Positions 12,983-23,251 are shown, numbered from the stretch's first letter. The stretch: 64,000 nucleotides of DNA from Apilactobacillus ozensis DSM 23829 = JCM 17196 (GCF_001435995.1 NZ_AYYQ01000035.1:138416-202415); one strand, 5' to 3'. The notes: generated by a model not told the origin, from the sequence alone. Program-made: numbers and translations.

Positions 12983-13897
12983 ATGTTAAATGGAATAATA
13001 CCATTATTTAAAGAACGTGGAATGACTAGTTTTGACTGTGTGAGAAAATTAAGAGGTATTCTTAAAATGAAAAAAATTGGGCATAGCGGGACTCTTGATC
13101 CGAACGTTGATGGTGTCTTACCCATTTGCTTAGGTAATGGAACTAAGGTTGTAGATTACTTAATGAATTCTGGAAAAATCTACCGTGGTAGTATTACATT
13201 AGGCTTTTCCACTACGACCGAAGACTTAGACGGCGAAGTAGTTGATCAAAAAGAATTAGTATCGCCACTAACCGATGACCAAATTAATCAGGTCTTACAA
13301 GAATTTGTACAAAAAGAACTTATTCAAATTCCACCAATTTATTCAGCCGTAAAAGTTAACGGAAAAAGATTGTATGAATATGCTAGAGAAGGCTTACCAG
13401 TTGAAAGACCAAAAAGAAAAGTTAGAATTGATTATTTTAAGCAGACAAAACCTTCCGTTTATAATCAAGATAAAAAGCAACAAACAATTTATTTTGAAGT
13501 AGGTTGTGGTAAGGGGACCTATGTTCGAACTTTAGCAGTTGATTTTGGTAAAAAAATTAACATGCCAGCGGTGATGTCTGATTTAACACGTATTAAAAGT
13601 GGTAATTTTGAAATAGAAAATACCGTAACACTGCACCAAATTGAATCAGCTGTAAAAGAAAACCAATTATCTTCTATAATTTATTCAATTGATCATGCCT
13701 TAAAAGAATTTGAACATTTTGAATTAGACGAAAAACAATGGAAAATTGTTCAAAATGGTGGTTTCTTATCGGCAAGGGTTATCAATAAAAATAATAATTA
13801 TATTGTGTTAACATATGGAAATGACGTTAAGGCTTTATATTATTTCGATACAGAAAAAAATATTTATAAGCCTGAAAAAATGTTCAATGTAAATTAG
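12983..13897 (+). CDS. truB: tRNA pseudouridine(55) synthase TruB
   Basis: Isomerises U55 in the T-loop of nearly all tRNAs. The 304 residues have the family motif H-S-G-T-L-D-P (catalytic Asp39) near the N-terminus, then Y-x-G-x-I-T-L-G-F and the C-terminal segment G-T-Y-V-R-T-L-A. A poorly conserved C-terminal extension (about 230-304) is present. One substitution from the common motif is seen: N-V-D-G-V-L-P where many homologues have A-A-G. ATG with TAGGAGG ahead. Followed closely by ribF. Confidence 0.96.
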   Translation: MLNGIIPLFKERGMTSFDCVRKLRGILKMKKIGHSGTLDPNVDGVLPICLGNGTKVVDYLMNSGKIYRGSITLGFSTTTEDLDGEVVDQKELVSPLTDDQINQVLQEFVQKELIQIPPIYSAVKVNGKRLYEYAREGLPVERPKRKVRIDYFKQTKPSVYNQDKKQQTIYFEVGCGKGTYVRTLAVDFGKKINMPAVMSDLTRIKSGNFEIENTVTLHQIESAVKENQLSSIIYSIDHALKEFEHFELDEKQWKIVQNGGFLSARVINKNNNYIVLTYGNDVKALYYFDTEKNIYKPEKMFNVN

Positions 13898-13909
13898 GAG
13901 TTAATAATA

Positions 13910-14851
13910 TTGAAAATAATTAAGATTCACCATCCTTTAAAAAAGGAACTAAATCTTAGTCAACCATTAGTAATAGCTATGGGATTTTTTGATGGACTAC
14001 ATTTGGGACATCAAAAAGTAATCAATTCAGCTAGAGAAATATCTGAAAAGAAGAATTTACCGTTGGCTGTGATAACTTATGATCATAAGCCTGAATTAGT
14101 TTATAAAAAAATGCAGGGGAATGATAAACGATACATTACGGTTTATCAAGACAAAATGCAGTTGCTAAATCAATTAGGTGTAGACTATGTTTTTTACATC
14201 AACTATAGTTATGCTTTTCAATCACAATCACCACAAATGTTTGTAGATGATTATCTTGTGCAAAATTTTAATGCCGACACCGTAGTTGCTGGATTTGACC
14301 ACACTTATGGTGATAAAAATGCGGATATGGATTTATTGCCTACATATGCTAAACATCGTTTTGAAGTTGTTCAAGTAGCCCCCAATTTAATTAACAACAA
14401 AAAGATTAGCTCTACACGTATTAGACGTAATTTGGAAGATGGGCATATCGAGACGGTTAATAAACTATTAGGACGACATTTTAAAAATGATGGAGTAATT
14501 GTTCATGGATACGCGCGTGGTCGTGAACTGGGGTATCCAACTATTAATATTGATTATGATGGATTGCAGATGATGCCTTCTATTGGTGTTTACGTTACCA
14601 AAGTTAGAATTGGCAATGAATGGTTTGAAGGAATGGCTTCAATTGGTAGAAATGAAACTTTTGGAGAGAACAATCCAATCACTTTGGAAATCAACCTATT
14701 AAACTTTAATCGTAATGTTTATGGAGAAACAGTCCGTGTGGAATGGCTATATAAGATTAGAAATCAAGTTAAATTTACTGGAATTGACAATCTAATTAAA
14801 CAGATGGATCAGGACAAAATCATTACTGAAAGATTTTTCAAAAATATTTGA
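13910..14851 (+). CDS. ribF: Bifunctional riboflavin kinase / FAD synthetase RibF
   Basis: Converts riboflavin to FMN and then FAD. The 313 residues split into an N-terminal nucleotidyltransferase domain with G-F-F-D-G-L-H-L-G-H-Q (about 25-35) and S-S-T-R-I-R, and a C-terminal flavokinase domain (about 180-310) with G-R-E-L-G-Y-P-T-I-N and a Y-G-E-T-V-R-V-E-W segment. The start is TTG at 13910 with AGGAG upstream. It forms a unit with truB. No riboflavin (FMN) riboswitch is visible. Confidence 0.96.
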   Translation: MKIIKIHHPLKKELNLSQPLVIAMGFFDGLHLGHQKVINSAREISEKKNLPLAVITYDHKPELVYKKMQGNDKRYITVYQDKMQLLNQLGVDYVFYINYSYAFQSQSPQMFVDDYLVQNFNADTVVAGFDHTYGDKNADMDLLPTYAKHRFEVVQVAPNLINNKKISSTRIRRNLEDGHIETVNKLLGRHFKNDGVIVHGYARGRELGYPTINIDYDGLQMMPSIGVYVTKVRIGNEWFEGMASIGRNETFGENNPITLEINLLNFNRNVYGETVRVEWLYKIRNQVKFTGIDNLIKQMDQDKIITERFFKNI

Positions 14852-14869
14852 TATTATCGAGTTCAATTC

Positions 14870-14898
14870 TTGACTTATAAGTATCGTTTTGTTAAATT
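14870..14898 (+). promoter_or_regulatory. Vegetative promoter of hrcA operon
   Basis: TTGACT (14870-14875), 17-base spacer, TAAATT (14893-14898). The CIRCE operator starts 11 bases downstream, so repressor would cover the transcription start. Confidence 0.75.
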
Positions 14899-14908
14899 AT
14901 ATATGTGG

Positions 14909-14935
14909 TTAGCACTTAAAGTGTTTAAGTGCTAA
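14909..14935 (+). promoter_or_regulatory. CIRCE operator (HrcA binding site)
   Basis: Inverted repeat TTAGCACTT - 9 bases - AAGTGCTAA. It matches the CIRCE consensus (TTAGCACTC-N9-GAGTGCTAA) except for a symmetrical change of one base in each arm. It lies between promoter and hrcA, implying autoregulation of the hrcA-grpE-dnaK operon by HrcA. Confidence 0.95.
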
Positions 14936-14950
14936 AAAGGGGTGATTGAT

Positions 14951-15991
14951 TTGATACTTAGTGATAGGCAAAAAATGATTTTGCGAGTTATTATAAATGA
15001 CTATACATTGTCTGGTGTGCCTGTTGGTTCTAAAGTTTTATCTAATCAACTGCCGATACATGTTAGTTCTGCAACGATTAGAAACGAAATGGCTTATCTA
15101 GAGAAAATGGGCTTAATTAATAAAACTCATTCATCTTCTGGTAGAGTACCTTCAACTGAAGGATATCGTTATTACGTTGATAATTTACTAGCATCGAAAC
15201 CACTTACTAACGAAGAACTATTAACGATTAAAAAGTCTTTGAATGGGAAATTTCATAAAATTGATGAAATTGTTAAACATTCAGCTGATATATTATCTAA
15301 CCTTACTAGCTATACTGCTTTGACTTTGAAACCAGAGAAGGCAATGAGCAGTAAATTAGAGGGGTTTAGATTAGTACCACTTGGTAACCATCAAGTTATG
15401 GCAATTATTGTTACTGATAATCAAGATGTTGAAAATCAAATCTTTCATATTCCTGATAATGTTACAGGTAGCCAGCTTGAAGCTGTGGTGCGAGTTATTA
15501 ATAGTAAGCTCGTTGGTAAACCGATTCCAGTCGTTATTAATAAGTTAAAAGATGAAATTAGGCTAGAGATTAGTAAATATATTAAATCGCCTAACGGATT
15601 TTTAGATACTTTTTATGACGTATTAAGTGAAGTAAATCGTGATAAATATTATGTTGGTGGTCAACTTAATTTACTTGATTTTGTCGATAACACTGACGTT
15701 AGTTATATAAAACCACTTTATGCATTACTTAATCGGGATGATGATGTTTATAAAATGCTTAGTAATCCTCGTGACCCTATATCGGTACAAATAAGTCCTA
15801 AAACTAATAATGACCTATTAAAGAACTATAGTGTAATTACGGGTTCTTACGATGTTGGGCCTTATGGCAAGGGAATGATAGCGATTTTGGGTCCTACGAG
15901 AATGCCATATTCTAAGATAATTAGTATTGTGAATGGATTTAGTGATGAATTGTCAAAGAAGCTATTGCAATACTATAATCATTATGACTGA
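14951..15991 (+). CDS. hrcA: Heat-inducible transcription repressor HrcA
   Basis: Represses chaperone operons through CIRCE; its activity depends on GroEL in characterised species. The 346 residues have an N-terminal winged helix (about 1-80, including S-S-A-T-I-R-N-E-M-A-Y-L-E and S-S-G-R-V-P-S-T-E-G-Y-R-Y-Y-V) and a C-terminal GAF-like/dimerisation region. I favour the TTG at 14951, giving M-I-L-S-D-R-Q, because AAGGGGTGAT lies just ahead; an in-frame GTG at 14942 overlaps that ribosome-binding site. First gene of hrcA-grpE-dnaK(-dnaJ). Confidence 0.96.
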   Translation: MILSDRQKMILRVIINDYTLSGVPVGSKVLSNQLPIHVSSATIRNEMAYLEKMGLINKTHSSSGRVPSTEGYRYYVDNLLASKPLTNEELLTIKKSLNGKFHKIDEIVKHSADILSNLTSYTALTLKPEKAMSSKLEGFRLVPLGNHQVMAIIVTDNQDVENQIFHIPDNVTGSQLEAVVRVINSKLVGKPIPVVINKLKDEIRLEISKYIKSPNGFLDTFYDVLSEVNRDKYYVGGQLNLLDFVDNTDVSYIKPLYALLNRDDDVYKMLSNPRDPISVQISPKTNNDLLKNYSVITGSYDVGPYGKGMIAILGPTRMPYSKIISIVNGFSDELSKKLLQYYNHYD

Positions 15992-16006
15992 TAAAGGAGG
16001 ATTCAA

Positions 16007-16585
16007 ATGGCTAAAGATAAAGAAGAAAAGAATACTGATCAAAAGGTTTCATCAAAAGAGAAATCTAATTCTAAGTCAGTTAAAGATGATTCTTCCAAGA
16101 AAAAAGCTAAGACTAAGGAATTATCTCCTGAAGCTAAAAAGATTCAGGAATTAGAAAATAAAGTAGACGAACTTTCTGATAAATATTTAAGATCCGAAGC
16201 TGAAATGCAAAATATGCAAAGTCGTTTTAAACGCGAAAAAGCTAGTATGCTTAAATATGATGGTCAAAAATTAGCTTCTTCAATTTTACCGGTTATTGAT
16301 AACTTGCAACGAGCGGTAGAAGTTGAGGTAGATGATGAAAGTGGTAAACAACTTAAAAAAGGTGTTGAAATGGTAATTAGCCATTTTAACAAAGCACTTG
16401 GCGAAAATGATATTGAATCAATTAATCCATTAAATGAAAAATTTGATCCAAACCTATGCCAAGCAGTTCAAACTGAGGCTGCTGATGATGAGCATCCGGC
16501 TGATACAGTAGTTAAAGTTTTACAAAAAGGATATAAATTATCTGATCGAGTTATACGTCCAGCCATGGTTGTCGTAGCTCAATAA
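16007..16585 (+). CDS. grpE: Nucleotide exchange factor GrpE
   Basis: Releases ADP from DnaK. The 192 residues begin with a charged, Lys/Ser-rich disordered segment (about 1-45), then the long coiled coil (about 45-90) and the compact C-terminal beta domain ending V-I-R-P-A-M-V-V-V-A. AAAGGAGG precedes the ATG. It sits between hrcA and dnaK in the CIRCE-controlled operon. Confidence 0.96.
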   Translation: MAKDKEEKNTDQKVSSKEKSNSKSVKDDSSKKKAKTKELSPEAKKIQELENKVDELSDKYLRSEAEMQNMQSRFKREKASMLKYDGQKLASSILPVIDNLQRAVEVEVDDESGKQLKKGVEMVISHFNKALGENDIESINPLNEKFDPNLCQAVQTEAADDEHPADTVVKVLQKGYKLSDRVIRPAMVVVAQ

Positions 16586-16609
16586 TAAAATTTAGGAGGA
16601 ATTAATATT

Positions 16610-18466
16610 ATGGCAAGTAACAAGATTATCGGAATTGACCTTGGAACAACTAACTCTGCTGTTGCTGTTCTTGAAGGTAAAGAACCAAAAATTATTACCA
16701 ATCCAGAAGGTTCAAGAACTACTCCTTCTGTTGTAGCATTTAAGGATAACGAAACTCAAATTGGTGAAGTTGCAAAGCGCCAAATGATTACTAATCCAAA
16801 CACTATTGCATCTATTAAGAGTCACATGGGTGAACAAAATTATACTGTTGATGTTAACGGTAAGAAATACACACCTCAACAAATTTCTGCAATGATTTTA
16901 CAATACATTAAAGGTTTTGCTGAAGATTACCTAGGCGATACAGTTAGCGAAGCAGTTGTTACTGTTCCTGCTTACTTTAATGATGCTCAACGTCAAGCAA
17001 CTAAAGATGCTGGTAAAATTGCTGGTCTTGATATCAAGCGTATTATCAATGAACCAACTGCTGCTGCATTGGCTTATGGACTAGACAAACAAGACAAAGA
17101 TGAAAAAGTATTGGTATATGATTTAGGTGGAGGAACTTTTGATGTTTCTGTACTGGAATTAGGTGACGGTGTATTCCAAGTACTATCTACTAATGGTGAT
17201 ACTCATCTTGGTGGTGATGATTTCGATAAGAAAATCATGGATTGGTTAATTGAAAACTTCAAGAAAGAAAATGGTGTTGACCTATCACAAGATAAGATGG
17301 CCTTACAAAGATTGAAGGATGCTGCTGAAAAAGCTAAGAAGGACTTATCAGGTGTTTCTGAAACTGAAATCAGCTTACCATTCATTTCATCTGGTGAAAA
17401 TGGACCACTTCATTTACAAACTTCATTGAGTAGATCTAAATTTAATGAATTAACTGCTGACTTAGTTGATAAGACTAGAGTTCCATTTGAAAATGCATTG
17501 AAAGATGCTGGATTACAAACTTCTGACATTGATGAAGTTATCCTAAATGGTGGTTCTACTAGAATTCCAGCTGTTCAAGAAGCTGTTAAGAACTGGACTG
17601 GTAAAGAACCTAACCACTCAATTAACCCCGATGAAGCTGTTGCTTTAGGTGCTGCTGTTCAAGGTGGAGTTCTAACTGGTGATGTTAAAGATGTTGTATT
17701 GCTTGATGTTACTCCATTATCATTAGGTATTGAAACTATGGGTGGTGTGTTCACTAAGTTAATCGATCGTAACACTACTATTCCAACTTCTAAATCACAA
17801 GTATTCTCAACTGCTGCTGACAACCAACCTGCTGTAGATATTCATGTTTTACAAGGTGAACGTCCAATGGCTGCTGATAACAAAACTTTAGGTCAATTCC
17901 AATTAACTGACATTCCTGCTGCCCCTCGTGGTGTTCCTCAAATCGAAGTTAAATTTGATATTGATAAGAATGGTATTGTTAACGTTTCTGCTAAAGACAA
18001 GGGTACTGGTAAGTCACAAAACATTACCATTAAAGATTCCAATGGTCTTTCAGATGATGAAATCAAGAAGATGATGGATGAAGCTCAAAAGAATGAAGAA
18101 GCAGATAAGAAACGTAAAGCTGAAGTTGATTTGAAGAACGAAGTTGATCAACTTATCTTCCAAACTGATAAGACTTTGAAAGAAGTTGAAGGTAAAGTAT
18201 CTGAAGATGAAATCAAGAAAGCTAAAGATGCTGAAGATGCATTGAAGAAGGCCAAAGAAGACAACAACTTGGATGATATGAAAGCTAAGAAAGAAGAATT
18301 GAGCAAACAAGTTCAAGCCTTAGCAGTTAAGTTATATCAACAAAAACAAGCTGAAGGTCAAAATGGTCAAGACGCATCAGCTTCAGATGGTGACGCATCT
18401 AATAAAGATGACAGCACCGTTGATGGTGACTTCCACGAAGTAAATGATGATAAAGACAAAAAGTAA
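16610..18466 (+). CDS. dnaK: Chaperone DnaK (Hsp70)
   Basis: ATP-dependent chaperone. The 618 residues show the ATPase domain (about 1-355, with G-I-D-L-G-T-T-N-S at the N-terminus and [10 protein letters not shown]), the interdomain linker D-V-V-L-L-D-V-T-P, the substrate-binding beta sandwich and helical lid, and an acidic tail ending in D-D-K-D-K-K. Codon use is visibly biased to few codons, as expected for an abundant protein. TAGGAGG ahead of the ATG. A terminator-like hairpin separates it from dnaJ. Confidence 0.98.
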   Translation: MASNKIIGIDLGTTNSAVAVLEGKEPKIITNPEGSRTTPSVVAFKDNETQIGEVAKRQMITNPNTIASIKSHMGEQNYTVDVNGKKYTPQQISAMILQYIKGFAEDYLGDTVSEAVVTVPAYFNDAQRQATKDAGKIAGLDIKRIINEPTAAALAYGLDKQDKDEKVLVYDLGGGTFDVSVLELGDGVFQVLSTNGDTHLGGDDFDKKIMDWLIENFKKENGVDLSQDKMALQRLKDAAEKAKKDLSGVSETEISLPFISSGENGPLHLQTSLSRSKFNELTADLVDKTRVPFENALKDAGLQTSDIDEVILNGGSTRIPAVQEAVKNWTGKEPNHSINPDEAVALGAAVQGGVLTGDVKDVVLLDVTPLSLGIETMGGVFTKLIDRNTTIPTSKSQVFSTAADNQPAVDIHVLQGERPMAADNKTLGQFQLTDIPAAPRGVPQIEVKFDIDKNGIVNVSAKDKGTGKSQNITIKDSNGLSDDEIKKMMDEAQKNEEADKKRKAEVDLKNEVDQLIFQTDKTLKEVEGKVSEDEIKKAKDAEDALKKAKEDNNLDDMKAKKEELSKQVQALAVKLYQQKQAEGQNGQDASASDGDASNKDDSTVDGDFHEVNDDKDKK

Positions 18467-18501
18467 TTTACGATTCGAGTAATTACTAATGAGTGAATAA
18501 G

Positions 18502-18540
18502 AAGTCAAAGTCTGACTCGTTAGGCTTTGGCTTTTTATTT
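18502..18540 (+). terminator. Terminator between dnaK and dnaJ
   Basis: A 14-pair stem with four G-U pairs (18502-18515 with 18520-18533) and a four-base loop CTCG, followed by TTTTTATTT. It should reduce dnaJ transcription relative to dnaK. Confidence 0.85.
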
Positions 18541-18594
18541 AACGATGTGCTACTCTTAGCATGACTTTTGAATAAAAATTGTGGGGGATTAAAC

Positions 18595-19749
18595 ATGGCT
18601 AGTAAAGACTATTATGATATTTTAGGTGTTTCTCGAGATGCTAGTGATAGTGATATTAAGCATGCATATCGAAAATTATCTAAAAAATATCATCCCGATT
18701 TAAATAAAGCACCAGATGCTGAAAAAAAGTTTAAAGAAATAACTGAAGCTTATGAAGTTTTAGGTGATAAAAACAAGCGTGCTAATTATGATCAATATGG
18801 TTCTGCCGATGGTCCACAAGGCTTTGGCGGTGCCGGTGGCGGTTTCGGCGGTGGTGCCGGAGGCTTTGGCGGCGCTGGCGGTTTTGGTGACTTTAGTGAT
18901 ATCTTTGGTTCTTTCTTCGGTGGTGGCGGACAGCGTCGACGTGATCCTAATGCTCCACAGCAAGGAAGAGATCTTCAATATCAAATGACGTTGAATTTTG
19001 AAGATGCTATTTTTGGTAAGAAAACTACCATTAAATATAACCGTGAAGCTCAATGTGACACTTGCCATGGAAATGGTGCTAAACCTGGAACTCATCCAGA
19101 AACTTGTCATAACTGTAATGGTAGTGGTTATGTCACTGCAGTAAGTAATACACCTTTAGGTAGAATGCAAACCCAAAGACCTTGTCCAGTATGTAATGGT
19201 TCAGGTAAAGAAATTAAAGAAAAGTGCCCAACTTGTGGTGGTTCAGGTAAAACTAATCAAAAACATGAAGTTGAGGTTAATATTCCAGCCGGTGTTGATG
19301 ATGATCAACAAATGAGATTACAAGGTCAAGGTGAGGCTGGTACTAATGGCGGGCCTTATGGTGATTTATTCATTATCTTTAGGGTTAAAAAGAGTAATGA
19401 ATTTGAAAGAAATGGTTTTAACTTAGATTATCAACAAGAAGTTTCATTTGCTCAAGCGGCTTTAGGTTGCGAAATTCCAGTTAAAACAGTTCACGGGGAT
19501 GTAGAACTAAAGATTCCAGCTGGTACGCAAACTGGAACTACTTTCCGTCTTCGTGGAAAAGGTGTGCCTAAGCTAAATGGTAGTGGCAATGGTGATCAAC
19601 ACGTTCATATTAAAGTTGTTACACCTAAGAACTTGAATAAGCGTCAAAAGCAAGCTTTACAAGCATTTGCTGAAGCTAGTGGTGATAAAGAATATAAAAA
19701 CGGTGGTTTCTTTGAAAAAATGAAAGATGCTATCAATGGTAATAAATAA
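18595..19749 (+). CDS. dnaJ: Co-chaperone DnaJ (Hsp40)
   Basis: Stimulates DnaK ATPase and delivers substrates. The 384 residues show the J domain with Y-H-P-D (HPD motif), a long Gly/Phe-rich linker (about 75-120), four CxxCxGxG zinc repeats ([32 protein letters not shown]) and the C-terminal substrate-binding domains. The ATG at 18595 follows a G-rich ribosome-binding site (GGGGGA); reading could start nine codons earlier at a TTG, but that would add a non-conserved extension. Separated from dnaK by a terminator. Confidence 0.97.
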   Translation: MASKDYYDILGVSRDASDSDIKHAYRKLSKKYHPDLNKAPDAEKKFKEITEAYEVLGDKNKRANYDQYGSADGPQGFGGAGGGFGGGAGGFGGAGGFGDFSDIFGSFFGGGGQRRRDPNAPQQGRDLQYQMTLNFEDAIFGKKTTIKYNREAQCDTCHGNGAKPGTHPETCHNCNGSGYVTAVSNTPLGRMQTQRPCPVCNGSGKEIKEKCPTCGGSGKTNQKHEVEVNIPAGVDDDQQMRLQGQGEAGTNGGPYGDLFIIFRVKKSNEFERNGFNLDYQQEVSFAQAALGCEIPVKTVHGDVELKIPAGTQTGTTFRLRGKGVPKLNGSGNGDQHVHIKVVTPKNLNKRQKQALQAFAEASGDKEYKNGGFFEKMKDAINGNK

Positions 19750-19755
19750 TAGATT

Positions 19756-19782
19756 AGAGCTATTTTTAAATAGCTCTTTTTT
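19756..19782 (+). terminator. Intrinsic terminator after dnaJ
   Basis: AGAGCTATTT pairs perfectly with AAATAGCTCT (19756-19765 with 19768-19777), followed by six T. Confidence 0.9.
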
Positions 19783-19784
19783 AT

Positions 19785-19813
19785 TTGTTATAAATTATTA
19801 CGATTGTTATAAT
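19785..19813 (+). promoter_or_regulatory. Promoter of lepA
   Basis: TTGTTA (19785-19790), 17-base spacer, TATAAT (19808-19813), directly after the dnaJ terminator and about 40 bases before lepA. Confidence 0.75.
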
Positions 19814-19855
19814 TAGAGTATAAATTTAAGAGATTGAAAGTAGGAATAAACAAAT

Positions 19856-21694
19856 ATGGACATAAACAAGATGAAAGAGCATCAAAAATACATTCGTAAT
19901 TTTTCGATTGTTGCCCATATCGATCATGGTAAGTCAACTTTGGCTGACCGAATTTTGGAAATGACCGATACAGTTGCTAAAAGAGATATGAAAAACCAAC
20001 TGTTAGATAATATGGATTTGGAAAGAGAACGTGGAATTACAATTAAACTTAATGCGGTGGAACTAAATTATCATGCCAAGGATGGTCATGATTATGAATT
20101 TCATTTAATTGATACTCCGGGACATGTGGATTTTTCATATGAAGTTTCTAGAAGTTTAGCTGCCTGTGAAGGGGCTATTTTAGTGGTGGATGCTGCGCAA
20201 GGAGTTGAAGCTCAGACCTTAGCTAATGTATATTTAGCAATTGATGATGATTTAGAGATTGTGCCAGTAGTTAACAAAATCGATTTACCTTCTGCTGACC
20301 CTGACCGTGTTAAAAAAGAAATTGAAGATATCATTGGATTAGACACTTCCGATGCAGTTTTAGCTAGTGCTAAAAAAGGAATTGGAATTGAAAAATTATT
20401 GGAACAAATCGTTCGTAAAGTTCCAGCTCCACAAGGTAATTTAGATGATCCTCTAAAGGCGTTAGTATTTGATTCAATTTATGATGATTATCGTGGGGTT
20501 GTGCTAAGTGTTCGTTTATACGATGGAGTAGTTAAACCTGGTGATAAAATTCGCTTAATGAACAGTGGTAGCGAATATGAAGTTAATGAAGTGGGAGTTA
20601 ATTCACCACATCCAGTTCAAAGAGAATATTTAATGGCAGGAGACGTTGGATACATTACTGCTAGTATTAAGGATATTGCTCAAACTCGAGTAGGTGATAC
20701 GGTTACTAATGCTGATAATCCAGCAGCCGAATCATTACCAGGTTATCGTGAAATGGAACCAATGGTATATTCAGGACTTTATCCTACAGACAATGCTAAA
20801 TTTGGTGATTTGAGAGAAGCTTTAGAAAAGCTAAAATTAAATGATGCAGCGTTGGAATTTGAACCAGAATCGTCACAAGCCTTAGGTTTCGGTTTTAGAT
20901 GTGGATTCTTAGGATTGTTGCACATGGATGTAGTTCAAGAACGATTAGAACGTGAATTTAATTTAGATTTAATTACGACAGCTCCCTCTGTTACTTATCA
21001 TGTAAGTACTACTGATGGTGAAACTAAACTAGTTGAAAATCCTTCTGAAATGCCAGATGCTTCAGAAATTAAACAAGTTTTAGAACCATACGTAAAAGCA
21101 ACTGTTATGGTACCTAATGACTATGTGGGTGCGGTAATGGAATTATGTCAGCATCGTCGTGGACAATTTGAAACAATGGAATATGTAGATGATTACCGTG
21201 TCAATGTTATTTATCACATTCCATTATCTGAAATTATTTTTGACTTCTTCGATAATTTAAAATCAGCTACGCGTGGATATGCATCATTAGACTACGAATT
21301 AGAAGATTATAAGCAATCAGATTTAGTTAAAATCGATATTTTATTAAATGGTGAAAAAGTTGATGCTTTAAGTTTTATTTCACATCGTTCTTTTGCTGCT
21401 AGTCGTAGTCGTGACATTGTTGGTAAGTTGAAGAATATTATTCCAAGACAAAACTTTGAAATTCCGGTTCAAGCTGCTGTAGGTGCAAAAATTATTGCTA
21501 GAACTAACATTAAAGCATATCGTAAAGATGTTACCGCTAAACTTTATGGTGGTGACCGTACAAGAAGAATGAAGTTGTTAGAAAAGCAAAAAGCTGGTAA
21601 AAAACGTATGAAAGCAGTTGGAAAAGTTGATATTCCTCAAGAAGCTTTCATGGCAGTGCTACAAACTGATGAAGATGAAAAAGGAAAAAATTAA
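19856..21694 (+). CDS. lepA: Elongation factor 4 (LepA) GTPase
   Basis: Ribosome-associated translational GTPase with a role in initiation/back-translocation. At 612 residues it has the usual length: G1 motif A-H-I-D-H-G-K-S-T near residue 20, D-T-P-G-H-V-D, N-K-I-D-L-P, domain II, and the LepA-specific C-terminal domain with K-A-G-K-K-R-M-K. The ribosome-binding site ahead of the ATG is weak (TAGGAA); a second in-frame ATG five codons later is possible. Monocistronic by its own promoter. Confidence 0.96.
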   Translation: MDINKMKEHQKYIRNFSIVAHIDHGKSTLADRILEMTDTVAKRDMKNQLLDNMDLERERGITIKLNAVELNYHAKDGHDYEFHLIDTPGHVDFSYEVSRSLAACEGAILVVDAAQGVEAQTLANVYLAIDDDLEIVPVVNKIDLPSADPDRVKKEIEDIIGLDTSDAVLASAKKGIGIEKLLEQIVRKVPAPQGNLDDPLKALVFDSIYDDYRGVVLSVRLYDGVVKPGDKIRLMNSGSEYEVNEVGVNSPHPVQREYLMAGDVGYITASIKDIAQTRVGDTVTNADNPAAESLPGYREMEPMVYSGLYPTDNAKFGDLREALEKLKLNDAALEFEPESSQALGFGFRCGFLGLLHMDVVQERLEREFNLDLITTAPSVTYHVSTTDGETKLVENPSEMPDASEIKQVLEPYVKATVMVPNDYVGAVMELCQHRRGQFETMEYVDDYRVNVIYHIPLSEIIFDFFDNLKSATRGYASLDYELEDYKQSDLVKIDILLNGEKVDALSFISHRSFAASRSRDIVGKLKNIIPRQNFEIPVQAAVGAKIIARTNIKAYRKDVTAKLYGGDRTRRMKLLEKQKAGKKRMKAVGKVDIPQEAFMAVLQTDEDEKGKN

Positions 21695-21699
21695 AAAAT

Positions 21700-21728
21700 T
21701 TGACAAATTAAAGTTTTTTCTTTAGTAT
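21700..21728 (+). promoter_or_regulatory. Promoter of the uracil permease gene
   Basis: TTGACA (21700-21705), 17-base spacer, TAGTAT (21723-21728). It lies just upstream of the PyrR-type leader, as expected for an attenuated pyr gene. Confidence 0.75.
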
Positions 21729-21744
21729 TATTGCAAATAACATA

Positions 21745-21834
21745 AGAGCTTTAAAATGGTCCCGTGAGACTAAGAAGCATTCGTTAAAAAATGAAAGTCT
21801 ACTTTTCTTACGGGATTAGTAGGCTTTTTATTTT
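21745..21834 (+). promoter_or_regulatory. PyrR-binding attenuator leader
   Basis: The segment TCCCGTGAGACTAAGAAG (21760-21777) resembles the PyrR recognition loop (UCCnGnGAGRCU). A terminator follows: AAAGTCTACT (21794-21803) with AGTAGGCTTT (21818-21827), then a T-run. TGGTCCCGT (21758-21765 region) can instead pair with ACGGGATTA (21810-21818), overlapping the first base of the 3' terminator arm, which gives an antiterminator that excludes the PyrR loop. This is the classical arrangement: PyrR plus UMP favours termination. The downstream gene is a uracil permease, which fits. Confidence 0.88.
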
Positions 21835-21851
21835 AGGACGGAGGAATTCTT

Positions 21852-23108
21852 TTGAAACACGACAATGATGTTATATTAGATGTTAACGATAAACCTAGTT
21901 TATTAATGTGGATTGGTCTATCGTTGCAACATATGTTTTCAATGTTTGGTAGTACGGTAATTGTGCCATTATTAGTTGGATTAAGTCCAAACATTGCTTT
22001 ATTTGCATCAGGCGTGGGGACATTGTTGCATATTTTAGTTACCAAGAAACAAATACCTGCTTATATGGGCTCTAGCTTTGCATTTATTGTCCCCATGACA
22101 GCCTTAATGAAAACTACTGGATATCCCGGAATTGCTCAAGGGGTAATCGCAGTAGGAATTATTTATTTAATTGTTGCTTTAATTGTTTGGATGGTTGGTT
22201 CGCAATGGATAGATAAACTTTTACCACCAATTGTGGTAGGCCCTATCGTAATGGTAATTGGATTGTCCTTGGCAGGTAGTGCAGCACAAAATGCAACTAT
22301 GAATAATGGTAAATACGATTTAAAGTTTGTAGCAGTAGCATTAATTACTCTAGCTTTAGCAATTTTATTTAATACATTTTTAAAAGGATTTTTAGGACTG
22401 ATTCCAATTTTACTAGCGGTAGTTTGTGGATACGTTGTTTCAATAATGTTTGGTTTAGTTAATTTGCACACGATTGCTGTAGCACCATGGTTTGCAATGC
22501 CTAAATTTGAAATTCCATTTATTAATTATCATGTTCATTTAGAAGTCGGAGCTATACTGTCGATTGCACCTATAGCGTTAGTGACGATGACGGAACATTT
22601 GGGTCATATTATGGTTTTGGATGAATTGACAGGACGTAATTATATTAAAGACCCCGGGTTAAACCGAACTTTAACTGGGGATGGATTATCTTCAATCGCT
22701 GCTGGATTACTAGGTGGCCCAGCAATGACTAGCTATGGTGAAAATATTGGAGTTATGGCTATCACGAAAGTGCATAGTGTTTATGTTTTGATTGGTGCAG
22801 CCATCTTTGCGATTATCTTTTCATTTGTAAATAAGCTAAACGTTCTAATTATGCAAATGCCATTACCGGTTATTGGAGGAATTAGTTTCTTACTTTTCGG
22901 AACAATTGCTTCTAGCGGGATTAAAATACTAATCGAGAATCATGTTGATATGAATATCAAACGTAATCTTATGATAGTATCAACAGTTTTGGTTGTAGGT
23001 GTAGGAAACTTTAGCTTAAACATTTTTTGGTGGTTACCCCTTAGTGGATTAGCAGTTGCTACATTGTTAGGCATTATTTTAAATGCATTTCTACCACGTA
23101 AAGAATAA
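21852..23108 (+). CDS. pyrP: Uracil permease (NCS2 family)
   Basis: Proton-coupled nucleobase transporter of the UraA/PyrP type, 418 residues with about 12-14 hydrophobic segments. Recognisable NCS2 features are the Q-H-M-F-S-M-F-G-S-T in the first helix, Y-M-G-S-S-F-A-F-I in the third, and the T-E-H-L-G-H substrate-binding Glu segment (around residue 245) with G-x-x-x-T-S-Y-G-E-N-I-G downstream. Start is TTG at 21852 with GGAGG ahead. The PyrR leader supports uracil rather than xanthine as substrate. It stands alone between two terminators. Confidence 0.93.
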   Translation: MKHDNDVILDVNDKPSLLMWIGLSLQHMFSMFGSTVIVPLLVGLSPNIALFASGVGTLLHILVTKKQIPAYMGSSFAFIVPMTALMKTTGYPGIAQGVIAVGIIYLIVALIVWMVGSQWIDKLLPPIVVGPIVMVIGLSLAGSAAQNATMNNGKYDLKFVAVALITLALAILFNTFLKGFLGLIPILLAVVCGYVVSIMFGLVNLHTIAVAPWFAMPKFEIPFINYHVHLEVGAILSIAPIALVTMTEHLGHIMVLDELTGRNYIKDPGLNRTLTGDGLSSIAAGLLGGPAMTSYGENIGVMAITKVHSVYVLIGAAIFAIIFSFVNKLNVLIMQMPLPVIGGISFLLFGTIASSGIKILIENHVDMNIKRNLMIVSTVLVVGVGNFSLNIFWWLPLSGLAVATLLGIILNAFLPRKE

Positions 23109-23110
23109 TA

Positions 23111-23139
23111 AAAATGGCTCTTATAAGAGCCATTTTTTT
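23111..23139 (+). terminator. Intrinsic terminator after pyrP
   Basis: AAAATGGCTCTT pairs perfectly with AAGAGCCATTTT (23111-23122 with 23125-23136), then TTT. Confidence 0.92.
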
Positions 23140-23181
23140 ATTGAATTGACTTTAATTTTTAATTTAAAGCGTATCTATTAA

Positions 23182-23190
23182 TGATATAAT
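23182..23190 (+). promoter_or_regulatory. Extended -10 promoter of the glycosyltransferase operon
   Basis: TGATATAAT extended -10 at 23182-23190, about 60 bases ahead of the first gene; -35 is weak (TTTAAA at 23163-23168). Confidence 0.6.
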
Positions 23191-23251
23191 ACGGTATGTG
23201 TGAATTCGTTTTAGAAATTAAAAATGGAAAGAAAAGGAATGATTTTAGTTT

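Noticed and set aside
18760-19110. Frames in both strands across the Gly/Phe region of dnaJ
   Set aside because: Produced by the repetitive GGT/GGC codons; DnaJ is continuous across the region.
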